NCBI RefSeq assembly: GCF_000427095.1
Contig: NC_021487.1
Location: forward strand, 2,563,325 to 2,627,324
Direction: 5' to 3'
Length of the DNA stretch: 64,000 nt
Source of the DNA: Chthonomonas calidirosea T49
Lineage (GTDB): Bacteria; Armatimonadota; Chthonomonadetes; Chthonomonadales; Chthonomonadaceae
The notes under the pieces were generated by a model, which did not search any database, had not been told where the DNA came from, and saw nothing but the letters and a program-made list of their open reading frames with translations. The translations under genes were made by a program, and so were the position numbers. Within the stretch, counting starts at the first letter, position 1. Every line of letters begins with the position of its first letter. Shown piece after piece: positions 52,479 to 60,237 of this stretch.

Positions 52479-53951
52479 ATGGAAAAACGAATTTTTGGCA
52501 TCGAAACCGAGTTTGGTTGCATGGTGCGAGATCCTTCAGTTGGCACACCTGAAGAGATCGTTGAGCAGGTGAAAGACTATGCCTTCTACGACAGGCGCTA
52601 TGGGCTTATTGACCTTCACGCACGTGACTATGCCTTTGAACCGGCCCGCGCCGGAGGTTTTCTGCGCAACGGAGGTCGCCTTTACATAGATGCCGTCGGT
52701 AGTCATGAAGAGTATGCCACCCCTGAATGCTGTGATCTGCTAGACCTCGTGCGCTACGATAGGGCTGGGCGTATTCTGCTGTCGCGCTTATTGAAAGACC
52801 TGCAGCTGAGCCCAGTGGTTAGCTTTCATAACAACAGCATAGACCACTTCGGTGGGCATACCTTCGGTTGCCACGAAAACTACCTGGTGCAGCTCGAAGA
52901 TCGCTTCTTTACCGATGCTCTATCGAGCCTGTTGCCGTTTCTGGTAACGCGCCAAATTTTTGCTGGTGTTGGGCGTGTGGGCGGACACCGGCTAACTCGC
53001 CCCTCTAGCAAAAACAACATCATGACTCTCAGCGAGCATGAGGTAGACTACGTTTGGGTCTCCAACTTCTATGGGGTCGAGATAGACCCCACGGTCAATT
53101 TTCAGCTTTCGCAGCGTGCCGATCACATCGTGAAAACCATCAGCTCGCGCGTCCGCTTTAACAGAGCGATCATCAATCCCAAATGGGATAGCTACTACTC
53201 CTACTCCAACCTGCATCGGCTGCATGTGCTCTTCGGCGAAAGCAACATGAGCGAATATGCCCTGATGTTAAAAGTGGGCACAACCTGTTTGGTGCTTGAC
53301 CTCATCGAGGACGGGATCGCTCCGCCGGATGTGGAGGTGGCCGATCCGTTAGAGACTTTGCGCTCGGTCTCGCGCGATCCCACGATGAAATGGATAGTGC
53401 GTTTACGCAACGGACGCACCATTTCGGCCATTGACCTGCAACGTCGTTATCTTGATGCGGCGAAACGCTACCTTTATCGTCGCGACCCACAAACCGATCT
53501 GGTGCTTAGGGAGTGGGAGACTATTTTGGACGATCTCGAGCGAGACCCACTTTCGACGGCCGACCGCCTCGACTGGGCTGCGAAGTTTGTGCTCTATCGT
53601 CAGTACATGGAAGAGACCGGGGCAAGCTGGCAAGACGACGTGATGCAGAGCCTCGACTTGGAGTATCATAATGCGACACCGGAAGAGGGGCTGTTCTATG
53701 GTTTGGAGCAGGCCGGCCTGATGCGGCGCCTTGTTACTGACGAACAGGTGGAGGAGGCGTTGACCAATCCGCCCGAAAACACGCGCGCCTATGGACGCGG
53801 GCTTATTGTGGCGCAACTATTGGCACATCCGGGGCTGCGTTACGTGATCGATTGGGATGCGATCTATATCGAGCGCAATCGGCAGCTTGACCTGAAAAAT
53901 CCGTTCCACACCTACGAGAAAGAGGCTATGCGCTTCTTACGCGGCGTGTAA
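52479..53951 (+). CDS. pafA: Pup/UBact-protein ligase PafA
   Basis: 490 residues. IFGIETEFGCMV starts the ligase Mg/ATP site; NGGRLYIDAVGSHEEYATPEC carries Asp71 at the catalytic position and lacks the Dop loop seen in the gene at 49076. HNNSIDHFGGHTFGCHENYL, QLSQRADHIVKTIS, RLHVLFGESNMSEYALMLKVG and LDWAAKFVLYRQY (in parts) follow the family pattern. It joins the tag C-terminal Glu to lysines. No ribosome site is near, and the 1-base gap from prcA suggests reinitiation. Confidence 0.93.
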   Translation: MEKRIFGIETEFGCMVRDPSVGTPEEIVEQVKDYAFYDRRYGLIDLHARDYAFEPARAGGFLRNGGRLYIDAVGSHEEYATPECCDLLDLVRYDRAGRILLSRLLKDLQLSPVVSFHNNSIDHFGGHTFGCHENYLVQLEDRFFTDALSSLLPFLVTRQIFAGVGRVGGHRLTRPSSKNNIMTLSEHEVDYVWVSNFYGVEIDPTVNFQLSQRADHIVKTISSRVRFNRAIINPKWDSYYSYSNLHRLHVLFGESNMSEYALMLKVGTTCLVLDLIEDGIAPPDVEVADPLETLRSVSRDPTMKWIVRLRNGRTISAIDLQRRYLDAAKRYLYRRDPQTDLVLREWETILDDLERDPLSTADRLDWAAKFVLYRQYMEETGASWQDDVMQSLDLEYHNATPEEGLFYGLEQAGLMRRLVTDEQVEEALTNPPENTRAYGRGLIVAQLLAHPGLRYVIDWDAIYIERNRQLDLKNPFHTYEKEAMRFLRGV

Positions 53952-53980
53952 GGTTTTGGTGCGCCTACACTCTCTACATT

Positions 53981-54005
53981 TAGGGCGGGCCTAAAACCCG
54001 CCCTA
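53981..54005 (+). terminator. Hairpin after pafA
   Basis: A 9-bp GC-rich stem (TAGGGCGGG with CCCGCCCTA) and 7-base loop lies 30 bases after the pafA stop. No T tract follows, so it may only pause or trim the transcript. Confidence 0.5.
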
Positions 54006-54074
54006 TCATCATGGGGGAACTTAGGAGAAGCCATCGAGTCGTACGAAAGTAAAAAGGAAAAGAGGAACGGCGTT

Positions 54075-54764
54075 ATGATTCCAATGCGTGCTCATTTTGA
54101 GGCCGAGCTGAATAGCCTGCGTGAAACGATGCTGGAGATGGCCACCTGCGCCGACAATATGTTGGCGCAGGCGGTAGAGGCACTGATGAGCGGCAACCTA
54201 GAGCTCGTGCAAAAGGTAATAGCTCAAGACGATACGGTAGACCGCTACGACATTGAGATCGAGAACAAATGTTTACGCCTCATTGCCACGCAACAGCCTG
54301 TGGCTCGCGATCTGCGCACCATTGGAACAGCTTTGAAGGCCATTACCGATGTGGAGCGTATTGGAGACTATGCGGTGGATATCGCAAAGATCGGGCGAAG
54401 GCTGGCGCGTGCTCAGCAGATTTATCGGCCCCTTGTGGACATTCCGCGCTTGGCCCATCTTAGCCGCGTGATGTTACAGGATGCGCTCCAGGCTTTTATT
54501 CATCACGATCTCAACCTCGTTGAGAAAGTTATTCGCGATGACGACGAAGTCGATCGCCTCTACCATGCCATGCGAGAGCGCCTCACCCAAGAGATCGTAG
54601 AGCACCCCTCTTGTGCTCTTTTGGCGCTAAATATTATGTTCGCGGCCAAATATCTCGAACGGGTGAGCGATCATGTGGTGAACATCGCCGAGCGCGTATG
54701 GTTTGTGGAGACCGGCGAACTCAAGCCGGCGCGTGAGTTTCTCAACGAAGAAGATTCACCTTAA
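54075..54764 (+). CDS. phoU: Phosphate signalling protein PhoU
   Basis: 229 residues in two three-helix repeats, each with the E/D-x-x-x-D metal motifs: DDTVDRYDIEIENKCLRLIA and DDDEVDRLYHAMRERLTQEI, joined with TALKAITDVERIGDYAVDIA and AAKYLERVSDHVVNIAERVW. It dampens PhoR/PhoB signalling from the Pst transporter. No pst genes are nearby. It starts in a short leader with GAGGAACGGC. I see no Pho box upstream of it. The neighbouring proteasome operon is upstream on the same strand, separated by a hairpin. Confidence 0.95.
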   Translation: MIPMRAHFEAELNSLRETMLEMATCADNMLAQAVEALMSGNLELVQKVIAQDDTVDRYDIEIENKCLRLIATQQPVARDLRTIGTALKAITDVERIGDYAVDIAKIGRRLARAQQIYRPLVDIPRLAHLSRVMLQDALQAFIHHDLNLVEKVIRDDDEVDRLYHAMRERLTQEIVEHPSCALLALNIMFAAKYLERVSDHVVNIAERVWFVETGELKPAREFLNEEDSP

Positions 54765-54936
54765 GCAGCTGCCGACCACGTCAGCAATAGCCTCTTGCAT
54801 TTGAACGATGCGTTCCTCCTAGAGGGCGATCCGTTCGGTGTATCCGAGTTCCACCTTCTCCTGACAAACCGGCAGCAGACTATCGCAATTCGTACAACTT
54901 GGAGTTTGCTAGGAGTAGCAAAGCGATCGCTGACCC

Positions 54937-54986
54937 AAAAACCCCCGTAGGAGCCGACCTGCTAGGTTGCTCCTACAGGGGTTTTT
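54937..54986. terminator. Bidirectional terminator between phoU and the squalene synthase-like gene
   Basis: AAAAACCCC/GTAGGAGC on one side pairs with GCTCCTAC/GGGGTTTTT on the other (one extra C and one A bulge), with A and T tracts at each end. It serves both phoU (plus) and the synthase gene (minus, ending 55008). The rest of 54765-55007 has no supported gene. Confidence 0.9.
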
Positions 54987-55007
54987 CTCTTCCAAATTGG
55001 GGAGAGC

Positions 55008-55916
55008 TTAGGAGAGGGGACGAAAAAGGCGTTTGAAGAGAAGAGCGAGTTGTCGGCTTTTAGGAATGGCCGGGCGTCGCGACAGCACGTCATAACCCTG
55101 CGATTCGATACGGCGTAAGACCTCCAAACCGCCTTGCGTGAACATGGCGATATCCAACCGAAGCCGTTTGTCTACCATGTTGCAGAGCGCTTGTCCTTCT
55201 AAAAACAGCGCGCGTGTACGTTCGACCTCAAAGCGCATTAACTCGGCAAATGCAGGGGTGAACTTGCGCGCTTGAAGTTCCGTTTCCGAGTAACCAAAAC
55301 GAGCCATATCCTCTAGAGGGATGTAGATCCGCCCTTTGTCGAGATCGCGTGCCACATCCTGCCAGAAATTGGCGAGTTGAAGGGCTGTGCAGGTTTTATC
55401 GGCCAAAGCGAACCGCTCTGCATCCCGATAGCCAGCCAGATAGAGCACCAGGTGACCTACCGGATTGGCCGAGTAGCGGCAGTAGCCCAGCAGGTCGTCG
55501 TAGGTAGCGTAGCGTGTGCAGATTTGGTCTTGGCGAAAGGCCTGTAACAGATGGCGGAACGGCTCGGACGGAATTTGGAATCGCTTGACGGTCTCTTCCA
55601 GCGCGACGAAGACGGGATGGCGCGGCTTTCCATCGTACATGGCATCGAGTTCCGTTTCCCACCAATCCAGCAGGGCGAGCGATTGTTGGGGATCGCCGAT
55701 CTCATCACCAAGGTCATCGCTAATACGACAGTAGGCATAGATATTATAGAAATGTTGGCGTAACGCGCGGGGACAAAAGAGAGTGGCCACCAGAAAGTTT
55801 TCGTAGTGCGATTTGGCGAGGCGAGCGCAGTATCGCCGCGCCTCCTCCAAAGTTGGTTGGCCCTCATAACGATAAGGATGGCTAAGAGAGAGCGAATCGC
55901 TGGTACTTGTGTTCAT
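55008..55916 (-). CDS. Squalene/phytoene synthase family (HpnC-like)
   Basis: 302 residues. Joins two C15 or C20 prenyl diphosphates. The region HYENFLVATLFCPRALRQHF is like the HpnC subgroup of hopanoid gene clusters (HYENF), and the two Asp-rich sites are YCRISDDLGDEIGD (about residues 60-72) and ANFWQDVARDLDKGRIYIP. HpnC makes hydroxysqualene in a three-enzyme route with HpnD and HpnE. Those partners are not adjacent here, so a plain phytoene or squalene synthase remains possible. First-strand promoter not identified; the gene follows two YbjQ-like genes after 43 bases. Confidence 0.85.
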   Translation of the reverse strand: MNTSTSDSLSLSHPYRYEGQPTLEEARRYCARLAKSHYENFLVATLFCPRALRQHFYNIYAYCRISDDLGDEIGDPQQSLALLDWWETELDAMYDGKPRHPVFVALEETVKRFQIPSEPFRHLLQAFRQDQICTRYATYDDLLGYCRYSANPVGHLVLYLAGYRDAERFALADKTCTALQLANFWQDVARDLDKGRIYIPLEDMARFGYSETELQARKFTPAFAELMRFEVERTRALFLEGQALCNMVDKRLRLDIAMFTQGGLEVLRRIESQGYDVLSRRPAIPKSRQLALLFKRLFRPLS

Positions 55917-55959
55917 ATACAGAATAATACCTCAGTCGCATCGTGTGACCATGAGGTTG

Positions 55960-56784
55960 TTAGCCATTTAGCGGCAACACCAGTTGAGGGCTCTGGATGG
56001 TGTGCTCTTTGGAAATAGAGGTAACGGCGGTGCCGACGGCAAAAAACTCGATGGTATGGCTGCCCCAACTATAGTTGCTTTCAGTGACTCGGGTGCCGAC
56101 GATGCCTTCTGCCTGCTCTGCCTCCGCTTCGGCTTGCATCCGCGATAGAGCCAGCTCACGAGCGTCGTAGAGCGCCTGTGTGTAGTTTTGCAGCTCCACG
56201 TTGCGCCCCATCTGATTAAGGGCTTGCAGAAAGCCGCGATAGGCCACATGATAGACGCAGACGCCCATTACCAGCGAGATAGGACGATAGCCGGCTTTCA
56301 GCAGCGTCCAAAACTCTTGGCCGCTGAGGTCGGAGGTAAACGGCCGATTACGGTGCGTGCGATAGTGCTCTCCGGTACGATGACGAATGGCGGTGCCGAT
56401 GGCGATGAATTCGGCGATGCCCTCGCCCCAAGCAGATTGGCTTGCCTCAAGGCGTACGCCCACAATGCCATCGGCGCCTAGCAGGTCGGCCTCTTCTTCC
56501 ATACGCGTCATGGCCAGCTCGCGTGCCTGATACATGGCCTGTGTTAGCACGGTCATCTCCTGATTTTGGAAGACACGAGCAAACTGAAAGCCGATGTGGT
56601 AGATGGAGCTGCCCATGACAAAGCCAACGGGGTCGAAGCCGGCCTCACGGACAAGAAGAAACTCATTAACGGAGAGGTCACTGGTAAAAAAGGCGCGTTT
56701 TTCTGCGGTACCGCGCATTTCCAAGAGACGCTGCCGGGCGGCCTCAGGAAGTCCGGCTTGAGAGCCGGGGGTATAGTCGCTCAT
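55960..56784 (-). CDS. YbjQ-like (heavy-metal-binding domain) double-domain protein
   Basis: 274 residues with two tandem YbjQ/DUF74-type units. Domain A (about 25-130): FFTSDLSVNEFLLVREAG, FVMGSSIYHIGFQ, and LAMTRMEEEADLLGADGIVGV then AEFIAIGTAI. Domain B (about 145-262): FTSDLSGQEFWTLLKAG, LVMGVCVYHVAY and AEGIVGTRVTES then IEFFAVGTAV. YbjQ proteins form small pentamers; their role is uncertain despite the metal-binding name. The next gene (56790-57734) is a paralogue with the same A-B order, only 5 bases upstream, so an ancient doubling preceded a gene duplication. Confidence 0.85.
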   Translation of the reverse strand: MSDYTPGSQAGLPEAARQRLLEMRGTAEKRAFFTSDLSVNEFLLVREAGFDPVGFVMGSSIYHIGFQFARVFQNQEMTVLTQAMYQARELAMTRMEEEADLLGADGIVGVRLEASQSAWGEGIAEFIAIGTAIRHRTGEHYRTHRNRPFTSDLSGQEFWTLLKAGYRPISLVMGVCVYHVAYRGFLQALNQMGRNVELQNYTQALYDARELALSRMQAEAEAEQAEGIVGTRVTESNYSWGSHTIEFFAVGTAVTSISKEHTIQSPQLVLPLNG

Positions 56785-56789
56785 CTGTG

Positions 56790-57734
56790 TTAACCTCCAC
56801 GGAGTTGTTGGGCTGTATCGGTCATCATAAGTTGCAGATCAATTTGTGGCGTTATATCGGGAGCTGGGTAAGGCGCGATGGCGGTGCCGAGAGCGGTAAA
56901 GTAGTGGATAACCGCAGGGTTCCGATACTGATCTCCTGCAATAAAATCGTGATGCACCTCGATATCGCTTCCTATAACGCCGGTAGCCTGTACGGCAAGA
57001 GCTTCGTGTACCATGCGCTCCATGGCGCGCTCTCGCGCTTGGTAGAGAGATTGGGTAAAGTCGGTGAGCTCTTGGTTCATCCAGCCGGTACCAAAAGGGC
57101 TGCTGGCCATTTGGGTGCGCCAGGTGGCCACTTGGCAAAACACACAGCAGCCAAAGGCGAAACCAACTGGTCGGAACCCCGCTTGGTGCAGGGTGTAGTA
57201 GTCGTGACCGGAGAGATCGCTTACAAAGGGCAGGTTGCCAGGCTGATGGTAGGTGCGGATAGGCTCCTTGATGGCCGTGCCGAAGGCGAGGAATTCAAGC
57301 ACGGAGTTTTCAAGGGCACGACGGACGATCTGCATTCCTACAACGCCATGGGCACCTAGTAGAGCGGCCTCCTGCTGCATACGGTTAAGGGCGAGATGGC
57401 GAGCTGCATAGTAGGCCTCGCTAAGGGCGGTAAGCTCCATGGAGTTGCCCGACCAAGAGGGAAGATACTGAAACCCGATCTGGTAGATGGAGCTACCCAT
57501 CACCTGCCCGAGAACCTCCACGCCGATACCACGCAACAGAAGCTGCTCGTTAATGGAGAGCGTAGAGGAGAAACCTCTATGGGCATTTGCGATAGTCGTG
57601 GCCTGTTCGCGCAATCGTTCCACAGCGTTAAGCGGCAGTCCACCACCGGCCAGGCTTCTGAGGCTCTCTTGCTTGCGCTGGGCTGCGTTCGGATCGTCTG
57701 GTTGTCCAGGTTGTCCAAGGTTAAAAAAACGCAT
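56790..57734 (-). CDS. YbjQ-like double-domain protein, paralogue of the neighbour
   Basis: 314 residues. Starts MRFFNLGQPGQPDDPNAAQR. Domain A (about 55-175): FSSTLSINEQLLLRGIGVE, QVMGSSIYQIGFQYLP and MQQEAALLGAHGVVGMQI then LEFLAFGTAI. Domain B (about 185-300): FVSDLSGHDYYTLHQAGF, AFGCCVFCQVATW (with three Cys absent from the paralogue), AVQATGVIGSDIEVHHD and IHYFTALGTAI. Same A-B order as the gene 5 bases downstream, so both are translated from one mRNA. The tnpB relic lies just upstream. Function unknown. Confidence 0.85.
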   Translation of the reverse strand: MRFFNLGQPGQPDDPNAAQRKQESLRSLAGGGLPLNAVERLREQATTIANAHRGFSSTLSINEQLLLRGIGVEVLGQVMGSSIYQIGFQYLPSWSGNSMELTALSEAYYAARHLALNRMQQEAALLGAHGVVGMQIVRRALENSVLEFLAFGTAIKEPIRTYHQPGNLPFVSDLSGHDYYTLHQAGFRPVGFAFGCCVFCQVATWRTQMASSPFGTGWMNQELTDFTQSLYQARERAMERMVHEALAVQATGVIGSDIEVHHDFIAGDQYRNPAVIHYFTALGTAIAPYPAPDITPQIDLQLMMTDTAQQLRGG

Positions 57735-57765
57735 TGTTTTGGTTCCTAGGGGTTAGGATAGGCCA

Positions 57766-57799
57766 GTGAACCTCTACGAGGACAAGCCCCGTGGCTTCT
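57766..57799 (-). repeat. Right-end-like sequence of an IS200/IS605-type element
   Basis: On the minus strand GAAGCCACGGGG, then CTTGT, then CCTCGTAGAGGTTCAC. ACGGGG pairs with CCTCGT (one G-T wobble) round a short loop and the segment ends TTCAC, the usual form of an IS605 right end beyond tnpB. It lies 31 bases after the tnpB relic's stop. Confidence 0.6.
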
Positions 57800-57829
57800 G
57801 ACTTCATTCTTCATTGAGAACCGCTTGCC

Positions 57830-58105
57830 CTACCAAACCTGACGTTCCCTCCTTCCGCCTTTAGCGTCTCCGACATTCAAAAGGCGTAACCCTTCCGACA
57901 GAATGTTTTTGGCAGCGTTCGTATCGTGGTCGTATACCCCACCACAACCTCTACACACCCACTCCAAGGCCGACGCCCTGCCCCTCCCCTGTCAGAAAGT
58001 TCCGAATCCTCAACATTCCCGCAGTTATGGTAGGTTTTAATGAGCGGGTAGAATCGGTTCACCTTTACCGCTTGCCCGCTGAAACTCTTAACGAGGAGGT
58101 TTTCT
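57830..58105 (-). pseudogene. tnpB: tnpB relic (IS200/IS605-type), frameshifted C-terminal fragment
   Basis: Minus strand. An upper segment (about 58104-57985) reads VKVNRFYPLIKTYHNCGN, like the TnpB VKVNRFYPSSKTCSxCG core but with the first zinc-ribbon Cys changed to Tyr. The reading frame then shifts: the lower segment (57970-57830) reads ALEWVCRGCGG, VYDHDTNAAKNILSEGLRLL, then a short tail and TAG. It keeps the second CxxC pair and the RuvC-III-type Asp region (D-x-N-A-A-K-N-I). About 98 bases separate the two frames, not a multiple of three. No tnpA is left. Confidence 0.85.
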
Positions 58106-58111
58106 TGCTTT

Positions 58112-58516
58112 TTATCCTATAAATTTGGCAAGGGCGTTGCGCGCTGCCGCGCTCTTACGGACGCGTTCACCGATCTCTTGATCAAGCGCCGTTACCCACT
58201 CTTCCACCGGTATCTCCTCGGTTTTTAAAGCGATGCCTCTTACAATACGAGTCCGTGTGGCGCGGAGATTTCCCCGACCAGGGTCTTCTAGGGTATAGCT
58301 CCACTCGCCGAGCTGAACACGAATTTGGTGAACGCTTTTGCGCGCGCTAAACAGTCCTCCCTTGTATTTCACCTCTGTCTCTTGCGGCAGCACCTGGGTG
58401 AGCATGGAGGCGAGCAGGTCTAGAAAGGCACGCTGGTCACGGGCGTACTGTTGAGATAGAGAGGCAGCAACCCCAAATTTCAACCATTCTGGCTCATCAT
58501 CTAGTTGGTCGCTCAA
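58112..58516 (-). CDS. Small protein associated with the YbjQ-like genes, function unknown
   Basis: 134 residues: MSDQLDDEPEWLKFGVAASL, then helical QRAFLDLLASMLTQVLP, and beta-like ETEVKYKGGLFSARKSVHQI, YTLEDPGRGNL and TRIVRGIALKTEEIPVEEW, ending with a helix ALDQEIGERVRKS. I do not recognise a named family. It sits on the same strand as, and upstream of, the two YbjQ-like genes, with the tnpB relic between; before that insertion the three could have been one operon. No promoter assigned. Confidence 0.6.
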   Translation of the reverse strand: MSDQLDDEPEWLKFGVAASLSQQYARDQRAFLDLLASMLTQVLPQETEVKYKGGLFSARKSVHQIRVQLGEWSYTLEDPGRGNLRATRTRIVRGIALKTEEIPVEEWVTALDQEIGERVRKSAAARNALAKFIG

Positions 58517-58714
58517 CTTAGGTTTCTCCTCCCTCTCATTTTAATGTCTCTTTCTGCATAGACGTTAGAAACTCCTGCAACGTTTCTGAATTGGAGCGTT
58601 CGAGGGGTCACAGCCGCAAGAAGGGGACGTTTCAGAAAAGGGAAAGCGCTATGGGGTAGAATGCATTCACCACTCAAAGTCAAGCGCGGTTTCAGAAGAA
58701 AAAAGGAAAATTCT

Positions 58715-60103
58715 ATGCGGTGGAAGCCACGGAGAAAACTTTCAATTTGCACAGTTTATTGGTTGTTTGGTTTGATGGGTTTATTTTTGGGGGCTTCGCG
58801 TTGTGGGTGGGCGAAGGATATTGTTGAGTCGCTTTTCCATGAGGAGATAGCGCATGCGGCAGAGGCGATGGAGTGGCATGGAGAGCCCTTATCTCGTGAT
58901 ACCCTTTATGCGCTTGCCGCAACGGGGATTTCTTGGGAGCCATTTTGGGGCCGTGCGCACCTCTTTTGGATGGGGTGGGCTCGCTGCGATAGAAAGGATC
59001 TGCTCGACAAGAAGAACAAGCAGGTGGGCCAGCGGTTCGCGGAGATAGAGGCCAGTTACGCCTCCCAGGATTGGGGACACGTGGTCGATCTAGCGACAAG
59101 AGATTTCTCCTTTCGCGCTATCACCTGCAATCCCGATCTGAAGCTTGCCGTGGGCGAGAGCTTTTTGCAGCTAGATCGTCCGGAGCGGGCTTTTCCGGTG
59201 TTGGCATCGGCCTATCAGGCGGAACGAATGGGGCGTGGAGGCGACGCGATCCTAGAGGAGACTGACTGGAAAATACGTCGCGGCGCCTTCGAGGCCGCAC
59301 GTGCAGCCCATTTGACGAAGGAGGCTGTTGTTTTTGGACTTTCTCTGCTGTTTCAACCCTCTGCCGAAAACTCACAGGTAGACCATGAGGTATTGACCTA
59401 CTTAGAGCAGCAGGGTGTCAGTATCGAGCGCGTAGCGTTGGGGATCTTACAAGCACCGGCACGGCTAACCGGCTTACCGGCCTACAGCTACGTGGCGGCC
59501 GATCTGTTAGCGATGCGTCCGCGTCCAGAGTTACTGCCAGTGTTTATGGCGATGTCACAGAGCGGGGATGTCTACTTACGGGCGCGGGCGCTTATCGGCT
59601 TAGCGGCGCTCGCCTACCAACCGAACTCCAACATGCAAGAGAACCCCTTTGGAGAGGCTCTACCCTTTACACCTACGGTAACCGGTTTATCGGCCGATCA
59701 ACGCGCGCAGATTGAGGATATGGCTTTGCGGGCTATCCATGATGGAAACTACCGTCTGCGCGCTGCTGGCGTCCTGGCACTGGGGTTAATTGGTGGGGAA
59801 GAGAACCGTGCGTCCATAGTAAAGTTGGAGCGCGACCCTGCTTGCTACGTCATTCCCACGGGTGTGCGAGGGCTAGAGCAGCTGCGGTTTCCCGTGCGAG
59901 AGGCCGTGGCGTTAGCCCTAAAGCGCTGGGGGGTGACCTTCGATCCGGGAGATGGTACCTATTCAGGAAGGGCGCTTGTGGAAGCACGGCGCCGCACCCG
60001 AGATGTAACCCACGATTTTGGGGGCATCAATCGCTCTATGGTGAGCGCCCTGTTGGTTTTTCCGTTTGATACACCTTTGCCACTTAGCCCAGTTCGTTTT
60101 TGA
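58715..60103 (+). CDS. Secreted HEAT-repeat-like protein, function unknown
   Basis: 462 residues from MRWKPRRKL, chosen for AAAAAGGA upstream. A signal or anchor (VYWLFGLMGLFLGAS) is followed by an all-helical protein. Repeat-like segments near the end (about 290-400) read YLRARALIGLAALAYQP and NYRLRAAGVLALGLIGGEENRAS and FPVREAVALALKRWG, HEAT-like units. Nothing catalytic recognised. A divergent start to the minus-strand unit at 58516. The helical repeats suggest a scaffold in the periplasm. Confidence 0.6.
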   Translation: MRWKPRRKLSICTVYWLFGLMGLFLGASRCGWAKDIVESLFHEEIAHAAEAMEWHGEPLSRDTLYALAATGISWEPFWGRAHLFWMGWARCDRKDLLDKKNKQVGQRFAEIEASYASQDWGHVVDLATRDFSFRAITCNPDLKLAVGESFLQLDRPERAFPVLASAYQAERMGRGGDAILEETDWKIRRGAFEAARAAHLTKEAVVFGLSLLFQPSAENSQVDHEVLTYLEQQGVSIERVALGILQAPARLTGLPAYSYVAADLLAMRPRPELLPVFMAMSQSGDVYLRARALIGLAALAYQPNSNMQENPFGEALPFTPTVTGLSADQRAQIEDMALRAIHDGNYRLRAAGVLALGLIGGEENRASIVKLERDPACYVIPTGVRGLEQLRFPVREAVALALKRWGVTFDPGDGTYSGRALVEARRRTRDVTHDFGGINRSMVSALLVFPFDTPLPLSPVRF

Positions 60104-60172
60104 AGTGGGGGCTTGCTAGACTTTTGGAAGATAGAACCGGCTTCGCAGAGTTTCTCTTGAACTTCATGAAGG

Positions 60173-60202
60173 AAAAAGGAGGCATCAAATAGATGCCTCC
60201 TT
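60173..60202 (-). terminator. Intrinsic terminator after the GH13-family gene
   Basis: A perfect 11-bp stem (AAGGAGGCATC with GATGCCTCCTT) and 5-base loop are followed on the minus strand by TTTTT. It lies 36 bases past the stop at 60238. Confidence 0.9.
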
Positions 60203-60237
60203 AAAGCGTTAAGGTTTGCGCTGGGATGGAAGAGAAC

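Noticed and set aside
53981-54074. Pho box before phoU
   Set aside because: The gap has no TTAA direct repeats; only a GC hairpin is seen.
58513-58752. Minus-strand open frame of 79 codons upstream of the small YbjQ partner
   Set aside because: Overlaps the start region of the secreted repeat protein and lacks a ribosome site or recognisable sequence.
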